64,000 bases of DNA, from assembly GCA_037176725.1 (NCBI GenBank), contig JAZBRS010000013.1, forward strand, positions 4,219,001 through 4,283,000. Direction: 5' to 3'. Below the pieces are notes generated by a model that searched no databases, was not told the DNA's origin, and saw only the letters and a list, made by a program, of their open reading frames with translations. Of the stretch, positions 45,490-56,020 are shown one piece after another; positions within the stretch are counted from its first letter, which is position 1; each line of letters opens with the position of its first letter. The position numbers were made by a program, and so were the translations under genes. Source of the stretch: Posidonia oceanica (taxonomy: Eukaryota > Streptophyta > Magnoliopsida > Alismatales > Posidoniaceae).

Positions 45490-45870
45490 GCAATTTGTCA
45501 TGATCAGGTGTCCTTTCCTCGAGTGTAGCCTACACTCTCCCAGGGGACCGTCGTCTCATGATACGCGGGTTGGTGAGCGAGAGGTCCATGATGCTCCCAG
45601 GCAAAAGGGGAAATGATCTCTTCTCTGCCAGCCATGTTGGCTCTATTCGTCACAATTAGGTGTCCTTTCATTGAATGTTGCCTACATTCTCGACAGAGAC
45701 CGTCATCTCGTGACCCGGAATCAATGAACAATGAGTCCATCGATACCGTTGGCGTTATTCGTCAGAATCAAGTGTCCTTTCATTGAATGTTGCCTACATT
45801 CTCGGTGGGAACCATCATCTTCTGACCCGGGAGTTAGTGAATAGTGGGCTCGCTAATACCGTTGGCTTTG
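45490..45870 (-). repeat. About 125-bp tandem repeat, three copies
   Basis: Copies share GTGTCCTTTC(A/C)T(T/C)GA(A/G)TG, GCCTACATTCTC and a CGTCATC(T)-GTGACCCGG-like part, starting near 45508, 45658 and 45772. Confidence 0.75.
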
Positions 45871-45884
45871 CTTTGTTGACCCGG

Positions 45885-46460
45885 TTATGCTCCGGGGTTC
45901 TTTTTGCTGATTGGTTTTGCTTTGTTTGTCTGGTTGTGCTCCGGGGTTGCTTTGTTTGTCCGGTCATGCTCCGGGGTTTGCTTTGTTGTCCGGTTGTGCT
46001 CCGAGGTACCTGCTTTTGATTGGCTTGCTTTGTTTGTCCGGTTGTGCTCCAGGGTTTGCTTTGATGTCCTGGTTATGCTCCGGGGTTCTTTGAGATTGGG
46101 GCTTGCTTTGTTATCCCGGTTATGCTCCAGAGATCTTTGCTTTGATGTCCCAGTTATGCTCCAGGGATCTTTGCTTTGGTGTCCCAGTTATACTCCAGGG
46201 ATCTTTGCTTTGGTCTCCCGGTTATGCTCCGGGGATCTATGCTTTGGTGTCCTGGTCATGCTCTAGGGATCTTTCCTTGATTGGTTTGCTTTGTTATCCC
46301 GGTTGTGCTCCAGGGATCTTTCCTTGATTGGTTTGCTTTGTTATCCCGGTTATGCTCTGGGGATCTTTCCTTGATTGGTTTGCTTTGTTATCCCGGTTAT
46401 GCTCCGGAGATCTTTCCTTGATTTGTTTGCTTTGTTATCCCGGTTATGCTCCGGGGTTGT
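45885..46460 (-). repeat. About 40-bp tandem array (CCGGTTATGCTCCGGGG type)
   Basis: Some 13-15 units carry CCCGGTTATGCTCCGGGG followed by TTTGCTTTG-type spacers. GACCCGGTTGTGCTCCGGG appears again at about 48257-48275, after the 44-bp array, as if that array had expanded inside this one. Confidence 0.85.
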
Positions 46461-46471
46461 TTCTTTGATTT

Positions 46472-48219
46472 GCCGAGGGGATTACCCAAGGAAGACAGAA
46501 ATAAAAATATGACATGCCAAGGGGATTGCCCAAGGGAGTCGAAAATAACAACATGACGTGCCTAGGGGATGGCCCAAGGGAGTCAAAAATAACAACATGA
46601 CGTGCCTAGGGGATGGCCCAAGGGAGTCGAAAATAAAAAACCATGACATGCCTAGGGGATGGCCCAAGGGAGTCGAAAATAAAACATGACGTGCCTTGGG
46701 GATGGCCCAAGGGAGTCGAAAATAAAACATGACGTGCCTAGGGGATGGCCCAAGGGAGTCGAAAATAACAACATGGCATGCCTAGGGGATGGCCTAAGAG
46801 AATCGAAAATAAAAACATGATGTGCCTTGGGGATGGCCCAAGGGAGTCGAAAATAAAAAAGCATGACGTGCCTAGGGGATGGCCCAAGGGAGTCGAAAAT
46901 AAAAACATGACATGCTTAGGGGATGGCCCAAGGGAGTCGAAAATAACAACATGACTTGCCTAGGGGATGGCCCAAGGGAGTCGAAAGTAAAAACATGACA
47001 TGCCTAGGGGATGGCCCAAGGGAGTCGAAAATAAAAACATGACGTGCCTTGGGGATGGCCCAAGGGAGTCGAAAATAACAACATGACGTGCCTAGGGGAT
47101 GGCCCAAGGGAGATGAAAATAAAAGCATGACGTGCATAGGGGATGGCCCAAGGGAGTCGAAAATAAAAACATGACGTGCCTTGGGGATGGCCCAAGGGAA
47201 TCGAAAAGAAAAGCATGACGTGCCTAGGAGATGGCCCAAGGGAGTCGAAAATAACAACCTGACATGCCTAGGGGATGGCCTAAGGGAGTCGAAAATAACA
47301 ACATGACATGCCTAGGGGATGGCCCAAGGGAGTCGAAAATAAAAACATGACGTGCCTAGGGGATGGCCCAAGGGAGTCGAAAATAAAAACATGACGTGCC
47401 TAGGGGATGGCCCAAGGGAGTCGAAAACAAAAGCATGACGTGCCTAGGGGATGGCCCAAGGGAGTCGAAAATAAAAACATGACATGCCTAGGGGATGGCC
47501 CAAGGGAGTCGAAAATAACAACATGACATGCCTAGGGGATGGCCCAAGGGAGTCGAAAATAAAAACATGACGTGCCTAGCGGATCGCCCAAACGAGTCGA
47601 AAATAAAAATATGACATGCCTAGGGGATGGCCCAAGGGAGTCGAAAATAACAACATGACGTGCCTAGGGGATGGCCCAAGGGAGTCGAAAATAAAAACAT
47701 GACGTGCCTAGGGGATGGCCCAAGGGAGTCGAAAATAAAAATATGACATGTCTAGGGGATGGCCCAAGGGAGTCGAAAATAAAAACATGACATGCCTAGG
47801 GGATGGCCAATGGAATCGAAAATAACAACATGACATGCCTAGGGGATGGCCCAAGGGAGTCGAAAATAACAACATGACGTGCCTAGGGGATGGCCCAAGG
47901 GAGTCAAAAATAACAACTTGACGTGCCTAGGGGATGGCCCAAGGGAGTCGAAAATAAAAATATGACGTGCCTAGGGGATGGCCCAAGGGAGTCGAAAATA
48001 ACAACATGACGTGCCTAGGGGATGGCCCAAGGGAGTCGAAAATAACAACATGACATGCCTAGGGGATGGCCCAAGGGAGTCGAAAATAAAAACATGACGT
48101 GCCTAGGGGATGGCCCAAGGGAGTCGAAAATAAAAACATGACATGCCTAGGGGATGGCCCAAGGGAGTCGAAAATAACAACATGACGTGCCTTGGGGATG
48201 GCCCAAGGGAGTCGAAAAG
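46472..48219 (-). repeat. 44-bp satellite-like tandem array, about 40 copies
   Basis: Head-to-tail copies of a 44-bp unit with GACGTGCCTAGGGGATGGCC, CAAGGGAGTCG and AAAATAAAAACAT. Copies differ mainly at GACRTGCC, CTAGG/CTTGG and AAAAAC/AACAAC. Minus ORFs across it (46482-47257 and 48059-48286) are by-products. It sits in the 3' part of element D, as the arrays of A sit in A. Confidence 0.95.
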
Positions 48220-48580
48220 GATACTTTTTTTTTGCTTTGCTTGCTTTGTTGACCCGGTTGTGCTCCGGGTGCTTTTCTGCTCTCAATTCTGCTTTGACTC
48301 GTTGGACGCTTGATTGTTAGCATTCAACGTTGGACTCTTGAAGAGGCGCGGCTAACATTGGACTGCATTGCGGCCGCGTATAACGTCGCGAGACAGGCTA
48401 CTGTCTTTCCTGTTTGGGCACCGCCGTTTTGGCAGTAAATTCCCAATTTTCTTTGGGTTTCCATTCCAATGAAAGCTCCACGACCTATATTAGACCTCCT
48501 CTTGGCTTGAATCTTGTAGTTCAAACATTTATCTTCCTTCCCTTATTGATTTTTGCTTGCTAGGGCTTGTGCTTCTCTTC
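48220..48580 (+). promoter_or_regulatory. Upstream region of PMD-1 with motif cluster
   Basis: CGTTGGACGCTTG (48300-48312), CAACGTTGGACTCTTG (48325-48340), CTAACATTGGACTGC and GCGTATAACGTCGCG (48376-48390) form a cluster about 200-280 bp before the ATG. A weak TATA-like TATATTAG is at 48486-48493. Confidence 0.5.
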
Positions 48581-49933
48581 ATGGATTTGAGTGATATCCC
48601 ACGTCATGCTTTCCAGGTGGCCATCTTCTCTTCTCCTTCTGACATGGTGCAACTCTGGCTGGAGGCCATTCCCAACCATTTGGCGAACCTGTTGGTGCAT
48701 GAGAAGGTACTCCCTGTTTTCATCTTTTCCTCATACTCCCATTCTCGTACTTCTGCTGATTTTTCCTTACTTCATAGCCCCTATCTTCTACCAACAACGA
48801 CTGTGACTCGAAAGCCTATCAGTTGGACTGGGTTCAACAATTCTGCTCTTGGGCTTTGAAGAAGTATCGGGAGCGCTTGGTGGAGGCTGGCCTTTGTCAG
48901 GCCCTTCGCCAGCTGCGACAGCCTGTTGACTGGAAGGTGCTCTTCGGCCTCTGTGGGCTGTGGAATCCCTTGACTCACACATTCTTTTCTTCTTCGGGGG
49001 ATTTGACCATTCTCTTGGAGGAGGTGAGCACCCTCCTAGGTACTCGACATGCCGACCCATCCATTTACTGCAGGGATGCCTACCTTTTGCCAATCGGGGT
49101 GGTAGGTTCCTTCTCTCTCTTAAAGCGCATCTTCGGCTCTGTTGTTGTGCTGGAGGACCTGGTGCTGGATGGCTGTATCAAACTCTCCTCTTTGTGGAAA
49201 TTTTCCTAGAAACAGCGCGACAACATCCACTCTGAGGCTTCTTGCTTGGAATGCGTCTTCATTCTGATCAGGGGACTGGTGCTCTTCCCAAATGAAGCTC
49301 TGACTATTAGTGCCTACCATGCTGAGCTCATGTGCATCTGCATGTGCAACCCGGAGAAATGTTTGAGTCAGTCTGTTTTGGCTTTTACCATCCGGGACTT
49401 ATCCAGTGTCTGCCTCGGGGGGGCCATTCTTCGGCTCACCATTCCTAGTTCTGCGCTGGCTGGAGGAGCATTTTCTTTTGCCTACTTTTGATGCTAGCCT
49501 TCCCTTGGAAGAGCTCATTCGCTGCTTATGCGCCTGCGAGGTCAAGTCCCAGATGGACTCCTTCAGTCCCCCCTCGTCTTTCAGGATAGTGTCTGACCCG
49601 GAGTATTTCCTGATGCTGATTGGGGCGACCGAGTTTGTGAGGTACAACCCTCAGCGCTGCTTCTCAATGCTGGGTACTCCTCGGGCTATACCTCCCTTGC
49701 CATGCTTTTCTAATATGATTCTCCCACGCTTGAGGGACACTCCTGGGGACATCATCCAGGTCTTCTATCAGGCTGGTACTTGGGACGGGAAGGGGCGAAA
49801 CCGAGTCCTTTCTGCATGGGAGAACTCAAATGCGGACCGTGAAGCTATTTCTCTTGCAACTTATGACACTTGGTACGAGGGCGTGCGTTCTAAATTGTTC
49901 ATTGAATTTCCTTCAAAAAGACAGAAGATGTAG
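48581..49933 (+). pseudogene. PMD-1: decayed two-exon plant-mobile-domain-like gene
   Basis: Exon 1 starts at ATG 48581 (MDLSDIPRHAFQV) and has 42 codons to 48706. A 71-bp intron (GTACTC...CATAG, 48707-48777) is in phase 0. Exon 2 runs to TAG 49931-49933. The core pattern is VDWKVLFGLCGLWNPLTHTF then LTILLEEVSTLLG, like the PMD-like ORF of element A. Exon 2 carries an in-frame TAG (49207-49209) and a frame change at a run of seven G (49417-49423), after which similarity to PMD-3 resumes in the other frame (FGSPFLVLRWLEEHF). The C-terminus is basic (PSKRQKM). AATAAA follows at 49957-49962. It shares intron place, phase and core with PMD-3, so the two are duplicates. Function unknown. It runs opposite to LTR D. 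Confidence 0.75.
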
Positions 49934-49956
49934 TTAGAAATGTATCATTTATCATC

Positions 49957-49962
49957 AATAAA
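49957..49962 (+). terminator. Polyadenylation signal of PMD-1
   Basis: AATAAA 24 bases after the stop codon, in an AT-rich stretch. Confidence 0.5.
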
Positions 49963-50050
49963 ATTTATTTCGTCTCTTTGGTCTCTTTTGAATGAATTTG
50001 TATGAGTTGAATGAGAATATCAGAATTCAGAACACTTCCCTAAACTTAAA

Positions 50051-50183
50051 GCGTTATACGCTCAAAATGGAGCGTCCAACGTTATACGCTGGAAAACCAA
50101 TGGCTAACGTTTTAACTCGTAAAACGTTGAACGCGTCATATGGCACGTATAACATTCTTTCTTCCCGAGGCGTTGGACGCTGG
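50051..50183 (+). promoter_or_regulatory. Motif cluster before PMD-2
   Basis: GCGTTATACGCTC (50051), CCAACGTTATACGCTGG (50076-50092), CTAACGTTTTAAC, AAACGTTGAACGCG (50122), GCACGTATAAC and GCGTTGGACGCTGG (50170-50183). It ends about 26 bp before the TATA box. Confidence 0.6.
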
Positions 50184-50208
50184 AGTTCATGTGTACAACA
50201 TTGAAAGG

Positions 50209-50215
50209 TATAAAA
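50209..50215 (+). promoter_or_regulatory. TATA box of PMD-2
   Basis: TATAAAA in GAAAGGTATAAAACCC, 114 bp before the ATG at 50323. Confidence 0.55.
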
Positions 50216-50322
50216 CCCTCGTCCTACGCCACGAGTGGCCATCTGCTCTTCCTCCCTTCTTCTTCTCCGGCGACAACATCCTCTCTGGCGACCTTCTTCT
50301 CCATTCCGGCGAACTTACCTTA

Positions 50323-53300
50323 ATGGAGAGGCAAATATCACAATTTTATACTAGGGCGGCTAAACGGGCTCGAACCGGTCCTTCCCCTTTTGGCGAGACG
50401 GCGTTGGAGGCAGCGGCTGGGGCTACTGTGGTGCAGGACACGGCAGCGAGGGCGGCGGGAGGTGCCAGCGAGGTTGTGGCAGGTGGCGGCGAGGCCATGG
50501 CAGCGAGTTCGGCGGCTGTGGCAGCGAGCTCGGTGGCTGTGGTGGCTAGGCCGGCTGCTGGGGTGGCCGTGGAGGCCGAGGAGGGCATGGCAGGCGTGGT
50601 GGAGGCTAGTGGTGCCGTGGCGATGCCCGGGGCAACGTCCGGTGGTGATGCCGAGGCTGCGGGAGCGGAGATGGGGGCTACCGTTGGTGGTTCCACGAAG
50701 GCCAAGGTGGCGGTTGGTGGCGACGCCGTGGAGGCGGAGGCGACGGCCAGTGAGGCCACCGTGGGGGAGGACTCTGGTTCTGGAGAGGCCGTAGAGACGA
50801 CGGTGGAGGCGGTCTCCGGTTCCAGCACTTCCTTCAGCTTGCAGGATTCAGAGGAGACAGTCTCAAAGGCGAGGCCTGAGGTCAGCCTAGACGAGGCGGG
50901 GCCTTCGGAGGTGCCCGAGGCGAGGCCAGTCGACCCCTTCCTTGCGCAGTTTGGCGAGGACGATGACTGGTGGTGGAACATAGTTGACTTCGTCCGACGG
51001 GAGGCAGAGGGCGTCGCGAGGGATCCCCCAAACTACTGGCGAGAGCAGATCCCCAGAGACGAGGTGCAGGCATCAGGACCACGTAGGGACACGTCTCGAT
51101 TAGAGTACGCCACTGCCACACTGGCTTCTAGGGGGTAGGTATACATTTTTCACTTTTTTTCTTATTTTGTTCAATTATTTCATCCTGACTGATAATTCTC
51201 CTGCTTGCTTGTAGAGTCGAGCACCGGCCGTGACCCGCTGCTACTGGGGTCAGGTCCACCGGTCCTACGCTTTGCTGGCTTCTTTCCAGCAGGAGCGTCT
51301 AGATCGGATGGGATTTAGGCATTTCTTGTACATCCCGGACTTTCTACTCCGTCCGATGTTTCTGGAGGCAGTTGCAGAGCGATGGAGCTTCCGGACGAGC
51401 TCGATCGTTACGAGGGCAGGCGAGTTTGTCCTCTCCCTTGAGGACATGGCACGGCTGACTGGTCTCTGGGTCACAAGCAGACCAGTGACAGGGCGGGTGC
51501 GCCCGGGCTACTCGATTTTGGCGCAGGAGCTTGTTGGACGCCAGTTAGCCATGAACGGGGAGCAGTTCGTGGTGATCACTTCCGCGGTTCGCCGGGTGAG
51601 TGAGCTGGCGGAGACAATTGCCGGACCGGGTGTGGAGGCTGACCAGCAGCTACGGGGCTTCCTCCTGGTGCTGTTCGAGAAGGTGCTCTTCTCGCACTCC
51701 TCCTCGAAGCTCTCGGCGTGGTTCCTTCCCTTCTAGCGGACCTGGAGCGGGTGGGAGAGTACGCCTAGGGTGCGGCGAGCTTGACGCACCTGTATTCCAC
51801 CCTATTCCGCTTCACCGACAGCAGTTCTCGCCAACTGGGCAGGAACCTACCCTTCCTTCAGGTAAATCTGCATATTTAAGCTTGCATTAGATATTATATT
51901 CTTGATAACAGCTTCCTTGTTTTGCGTGCAGATGTGAGCGTGGGACCACTTTGCCTTTCTGCGCCCTGCCCCTCCTCCGATTCCTCCTACCGATGTCCCC
52001 TTTCCTCGAGGACTGTTTTGGGCTGCTGCCGAGCAGGCCCTCGAGCCTATAGATGACAACCGCTATGTCGGTCGTCTACTTTTCGAGCTCCTTGTCCGAG
52101 CTCAGGTAACTTGCTTCTTTTAATTTCAGCTTCTGTTTACTTGTTTATGCTGCTTGCTGACATGTATTGCTCTTTTCAGGTGGTTTGGCATCCCTATGCT
52201 GAGGGAGAGCATGCAGACGTCCCCGAGATTGCCCACGATCGGGCCATTTTCGACCGGGACGTATGGATCCACTGCTGGAACCACTGCCACTTCCAGCAGA
52301 TTGGCAGGGCACTACGACAGCTAGGGCGCCGGCAGGCTCAGCCTTCACCTCCTCACCGAGTTTGGCGAGAGACACGCGGCGAGGCAGCCGTGCTCGCCAC
52401 TGGGTGGACGTCTACGGCCCACAGCTCCTGGACTGGGCCCGTCGTGGTTCCCCCGCTCCGACGGATGCTACAGAGGAGGACGAGGTGGAGTGGGCTGAGT
52501 GGATAGACCGGGAGTTTTCCTCTCTGATGATCTTCCACCGGTCCCACTTCCTTGGGCACGGGAACCTTCCTTTGGGGGACACAGATCCCGAGGAGGTGGT
52601 GGTTTCCCGTGCGGCCCTGTTGGAGGAGGTTCAGTCTTCTCGAGCCCAGATGGAGATAGCGGTGAGCTTCTGAATTTCATTTTGTAGACTGTTAATTCAA
52701 TTTGACTAACTTGCTTTCTTTCTTTTGCAGCTCAAGGCGGCCGATGAGCGGGCTCAACAGGAGCGCCACTTGACCCAGCAGCTCTCCATTCTGACCGGGG
52801 AGATTGACCGTCTACGGGCCTTTACCTCTCAGATATTTTCACAAGTAGCTTTTATAGTCTGGTTATGAATTGTAACTGACTTGAATCTTCCTTTTCAGCC
52901 TTCGACTAGTAGCGCTCCTCCTCCGGACCGCTCAGAGGAGATCTCCCATCTCCAGGAGAAGGTAAATATGCTTTCATTTTGTTTCTGCTTTTGAAATCCC
53001 CTTGGTCCTGACGCCATTGCTTGTAGGTCGCTTATCTAGAGGGCGAGCTGAGGGAGCGGGCTGGTGACTTCATAGCCACCAGCTCTGTCGGGAGGTTAGA
53101 AGAGCTGGAGGGGACAGTCACTGCTAGCAGTGCTCGGACCGGGAGCTGGAGCAGCAGGTGGCTGATAGGGACACTGAGATTGCCTGATCTCAGGTGGTAC
53201 GATTTAATTCAGCGCTTCTTTATGTCTTCCATGTCCTTGCTTATATCTGATATTTTGGGCTGCTTCTCTTCTCAGGGCACGGCGAGCATTATCTCCCAGC

Positions 53301-53536
53301 TCGAGCTTGAGCTTGGGCACTACCGGAGGTTTGCTTTTTCAACTGGTGCCAAGCTCGAGGAGCGTGTTCCTTTTGTACCGAGCTGCCGGTCGAGCAGCCA
53401 CCATTCTCGATCTGTTTCCAGGGCCCCGTCAGGCATTTCGGTTCGACAGTCGCCTCGTCCCCCTACTGCCCCTTCTCCGGCTCCTGCTCCAGCTCCTGCT
53501 TTGGCTCCTGAGGGTGAGGGAGAGAGTGCTCCCTAG
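50323..53536 (+). pseudogene. PMD-2: eight-exon plant-mobile-domain gene with coiled-coil tail, decayed
   Basis: ATG 50323 opens MERQISQFYTRAAKRARTG. Exons I infer from GT-AG sites: 50323-51134, 51217-51861, 51932-52105, 52180-52661, 52731-52844, 52899-52961, 53027-53193, 53276-53536; nearly all introns are phase 0, the first phase 2. Exon 1 codes a long Ala/Gly/Val/Glu-rich region, then DDDWWWNIVDFVRREAEG. Exons 2-4 hold the PMD: FLEAVAERWSFRTSSIVTRA, then GEFVLSLEDMARLTGL, GAASLTHLYS, AWDHF. Exons 5-8 give a Glu/Gln/Leu coiled coil and a Ser/Pro tail ending EGESAP. Damage: a one-base loss near 51733, Trp to TAG near 51766, Trp to TGA at 51935-51937 in the usual WAWEHF motif, frame changes near 52380 and 53128, and a TGA near 53184. 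PMD proteins of the MAIN type are nuclear and linked to silencing and genome stability; whether this one was is unknown. Confidence 0.75.
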
Positions 53537-54013
53537 CTTTTGTACTTCAGGGGTATGTCCCGGTGACCTTGTAGAACAATTGTATATTCTGAAATGATAT
53601 AGATTTCTGCACACTCAGTAAACTTGTCAAATACTTCTTTTAAATTACCTCTGTCAAAGCTAAAGCGAGCTTAAGCGACCAATATGGTAAAATAATGGCC
53701 CTTAACCCAAATTAACTTGAAACCAGCATATTCAAGTGAAATAGTATGTAAATGACATAGTTATAAGGAAAGATTTCACCTGGAAGCTTAAAAATTGAAT
53801 TTTAAAGTTGTCGACGCCTTAACAAGCCATTTACTTGATGAAACGAGCAACCAGAGATTCCGACTGGCCTGGATGTCCAAAAAATATGAAACCAACGCTC
53901 ACACGTGTATTTCAACTTAGTTAAACCTCTGGAATGGGCAAAACGGGCGCATGCAACTCAATCACGGATCAGGGGGCAATCCAGCCAAGTTCAGTAACTT
54001 AAGTCACTGATAA
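53537..54013 (+). other. Spacer between PMD-2 and PMD-3, no gene seen
   Basis: AT-rich non-coding sequence after the PMD-2 stop; no clear polyadenylation signal. No ORF of note. Confidence 0.5.
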
Positions 54014-54147
54014 AACGTTATACGCCTCATCTGCTGCGGCCAACGTTATCCGCTTGAATGTCTGCGTCCAATGCCGGTAGCTGCTCTAAACATTATACGC
54101 GTCAAATGGCGCGGCTAACGTTGGACGCTCCCCATCTCGCGTACAAT
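54014..54147 (+). promoter_or_regulatory. Motif cluster before PMD-3
   Basis: AACGTTATACGCC (54014), CCAACGTTATCCGCTTG (54040), CATTATACGCGTC (54091), CTAACGTTGGACGCTC (54115) and CGCGTAC. Order and spacing resemble the other clusters. Confidence 0.6.
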
Positions 54148-54259
54148 GAAGCGAGCCCAAAAACTTTTCTTTCCTTTCCTGTTCTTGTCTAATCTTCCGG
54201 AATGCTTGCGAAATTTTCTCAATGCCCGCGTGAAAGATTTCCGACGATCTTCCTGTGCT

Positions 54260-54267
54260 TATAAAAG
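54260..54267 (+). promoter_or_regulatory. TATA box of PMD-3
   Basis: TATAAAAG in TGTGCTTATAAAAGCTTGG, 105 bp before the ATG at 54365 and about 115 bp after the motif cluster. Confidence 0.6.
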
Positions 54268-54364
54268 CTTGGCCACCCCTTTGATTTTCATGCATACTTG
54301 CTCCTTTTCCTTTCTACTGATTTCTTCCTAATTTTTGCTTCTTCCTTCCCTCTCTTTTGCTTTC

Positions 54365-55703
54365 ATGGCTTCTAGTTCAGTCCCCAATGTCTTCATGCAC
54401 AACAAGAAGGGGGTCGTAAAACCTTTGGAAGAGATTGAAGGGCATATGATGTCCCTTATCAAAGCAGGGAAAGTATGATTTTCTTCATTGGTCCTTTCAC
54501 TCTCTTTTGTTCCTCATGCTTTCGAATTTGTTTGCAGAAAATCCTCAATTTTACCAAAACACCCTGCTTTGATAATGACTTCCCCTACTATTCTCCTTGG
54601 GTGAAGGACTTTATGCTTTGGGCTCGGGAAAGGAAGTCTGTTTTGGCCCGTACATGCTTTGATGGACTTTTGGATTTCTTGGGCACAAACTTGGACTGGC
54701 CCCTGCTTCATGCCTCATGCGCCTTCTGGAGTCCTAAGACTCATACTTTCTTCTTTGGGGGTTGTGAGGCGACAATCCTGGTAGAAGATGTCCATGGCCT
54801 GCTTGGTGTAACTCAGATTGGAGCGGCCCGGCCGGATATTGACTTCCCATTGCCGTACGGAACAGCAGATATGCATACATATATAGACCGTATCTTCACC
54901 CTTCCGCCTACCTTCCCAGTGATTAGAGGTCGCAGACTCAACTTCGTGCATTTCTACTTCAGCTTCCAACGGGTTGAGGACTCTGCCTCTCAAGACCAGC
55001 TGCTGGTGTGTCTGCATTTGCTGATTGGAGGCCTCACTTTATTTGTCACCAAGGATTTCTCCTTGGATGTCTATCATACTGAGTTCTTGATAGGCCTTAC
55101 TGAGCATTTCTGGCGCTCTCCTTCAGTCGCCATTCTTGCTGCCACATATCTCAGCCTGACCAGCGTTTCCACCGGAGGGGATTTTGTAGGCTCTCCTTTC
55201 CTTCTTTCCAGGTGGCTGCAGGTCCATTTCCCGAGGCTTGGGCCCGTGAAGACAGATTTGATTGAGGAAAGGGTTTGCTCTTTGTCCGCTGCCCCTATTG
55301 ACATTTCTGCGCCTTCCACATCCCTTTCTCATAAGCAATAGGCGCGGGATTCTTCAGTTGAGTTGGAGCTAATAGGGCCCACCCACTTTGTAGTGTACAA
55401 CTCTCATCGCTGCTTCGAGATGGTGGGGCAAAAGAAAGAGGTGCCACCTCGGCTGAGCTTTATTCCTCGTATTCGAGTCTGGGAGCGCAGTCTTCCATCT
55501 GATGCAGTAATGGTGTACTACATTCGGGCTCCCTAGTCGTCTTTGGACCGCCATGATGATTCAGAGGGGCCATCAACTGCTTCTTGCTGCCAACCACGAG
55601 ATGATGCACATTGGAAGTGGTATTCAAAGGTACTGCCCAAGCCTGAGGAGTGAGTTGAAGCGACGGGCGTGCTGCGCAGGAAAAGGAAGAAGATGATTAG
55701 ATA
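54365..55703 (+). pseudogene. PMD-3: decayed two-exon paralogue of PMD-1
   Basis: Exon 1 (54365-54472, 36 codons) opens MASSSVPNVFMHNKKG. A 65-bp GT-AG intron (54473-54537, acceptor TTTGTTTGCAG) is phase 0, as in PMD-1. Exon 2 opens KILNFTKTPCFDND and carries the core LDWPLLHASCAFWSPKTHTF and ATILVEDVHGLLG, then LLVCLHLLIGGLTLF and FVGSPFLLSRWLQVHF. In-frame stops are TAG 55339-55341, TAG 55534-55536 and TGA 55651-55653; similarity to PMD-1 continues past the first (FVVYNSHRCFEMV against FVRYNPQRCFSML). The end is basic (RRKRKKM), like PMD-1. Exon 2 is open for 267 codons before the first stop. No enzyme motif is seen. Confidence 0.75.
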
Positions 55704-55884
55704 GGCAATTATTGTAATCTTTTATTTTTGGGGACCATGTATCTTTTCAAGGGAATACATATATATTTCATTTTTCATCCTTGTTCATGTGTTTTGGACT
55801 GTTCTGAGTTTAGAAATACTCCCTGGTGGCTTTGATATTTGATCAAGGGCCCTCTGTCCAAAATCTGCAGTTTAAGTCATAGTT

Positions 55885-56020
55885 AAAACGTAAGACGCTC
55901 AATATGACTCTTATAACGTAAGACGCGTGATGTCATGCGTCCAACATCCCTCTGTTGATCGTTATACGCTTCAAATGGCGCATCCAACATTGGACGCTGA
56001 TATTTGCTCGTTTAACGCCC
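55885..56020 (+). promoter_or_regulatory. Motif cluster after PMD-3
   Basis: AACGTAAGACGCTC (55887), TAACGTAAGACGCG (55915), CGTTATACGCTTC (55960), CCAACATTGGACGCTG (55985) and CGTTTAACGCC (56009). No gene follows on the plus strand, so this may be the promoter of a lost fourth gene. Confidence 0.5.

Noticed and set aside
46472..48219. CRISPR-like array
   Set aside because: Whole 44-bp units repeat with no unique spacers, and the context is a plant retrotransposon.
50346..50981. 211-codon minus ORF opposite PMD-2 exon 1
   Set aside because: It mirrors the GC-rich Ala/Gly/Val-coding exon on the other strand; the plus-strand model has splice sites and a PMD domain.
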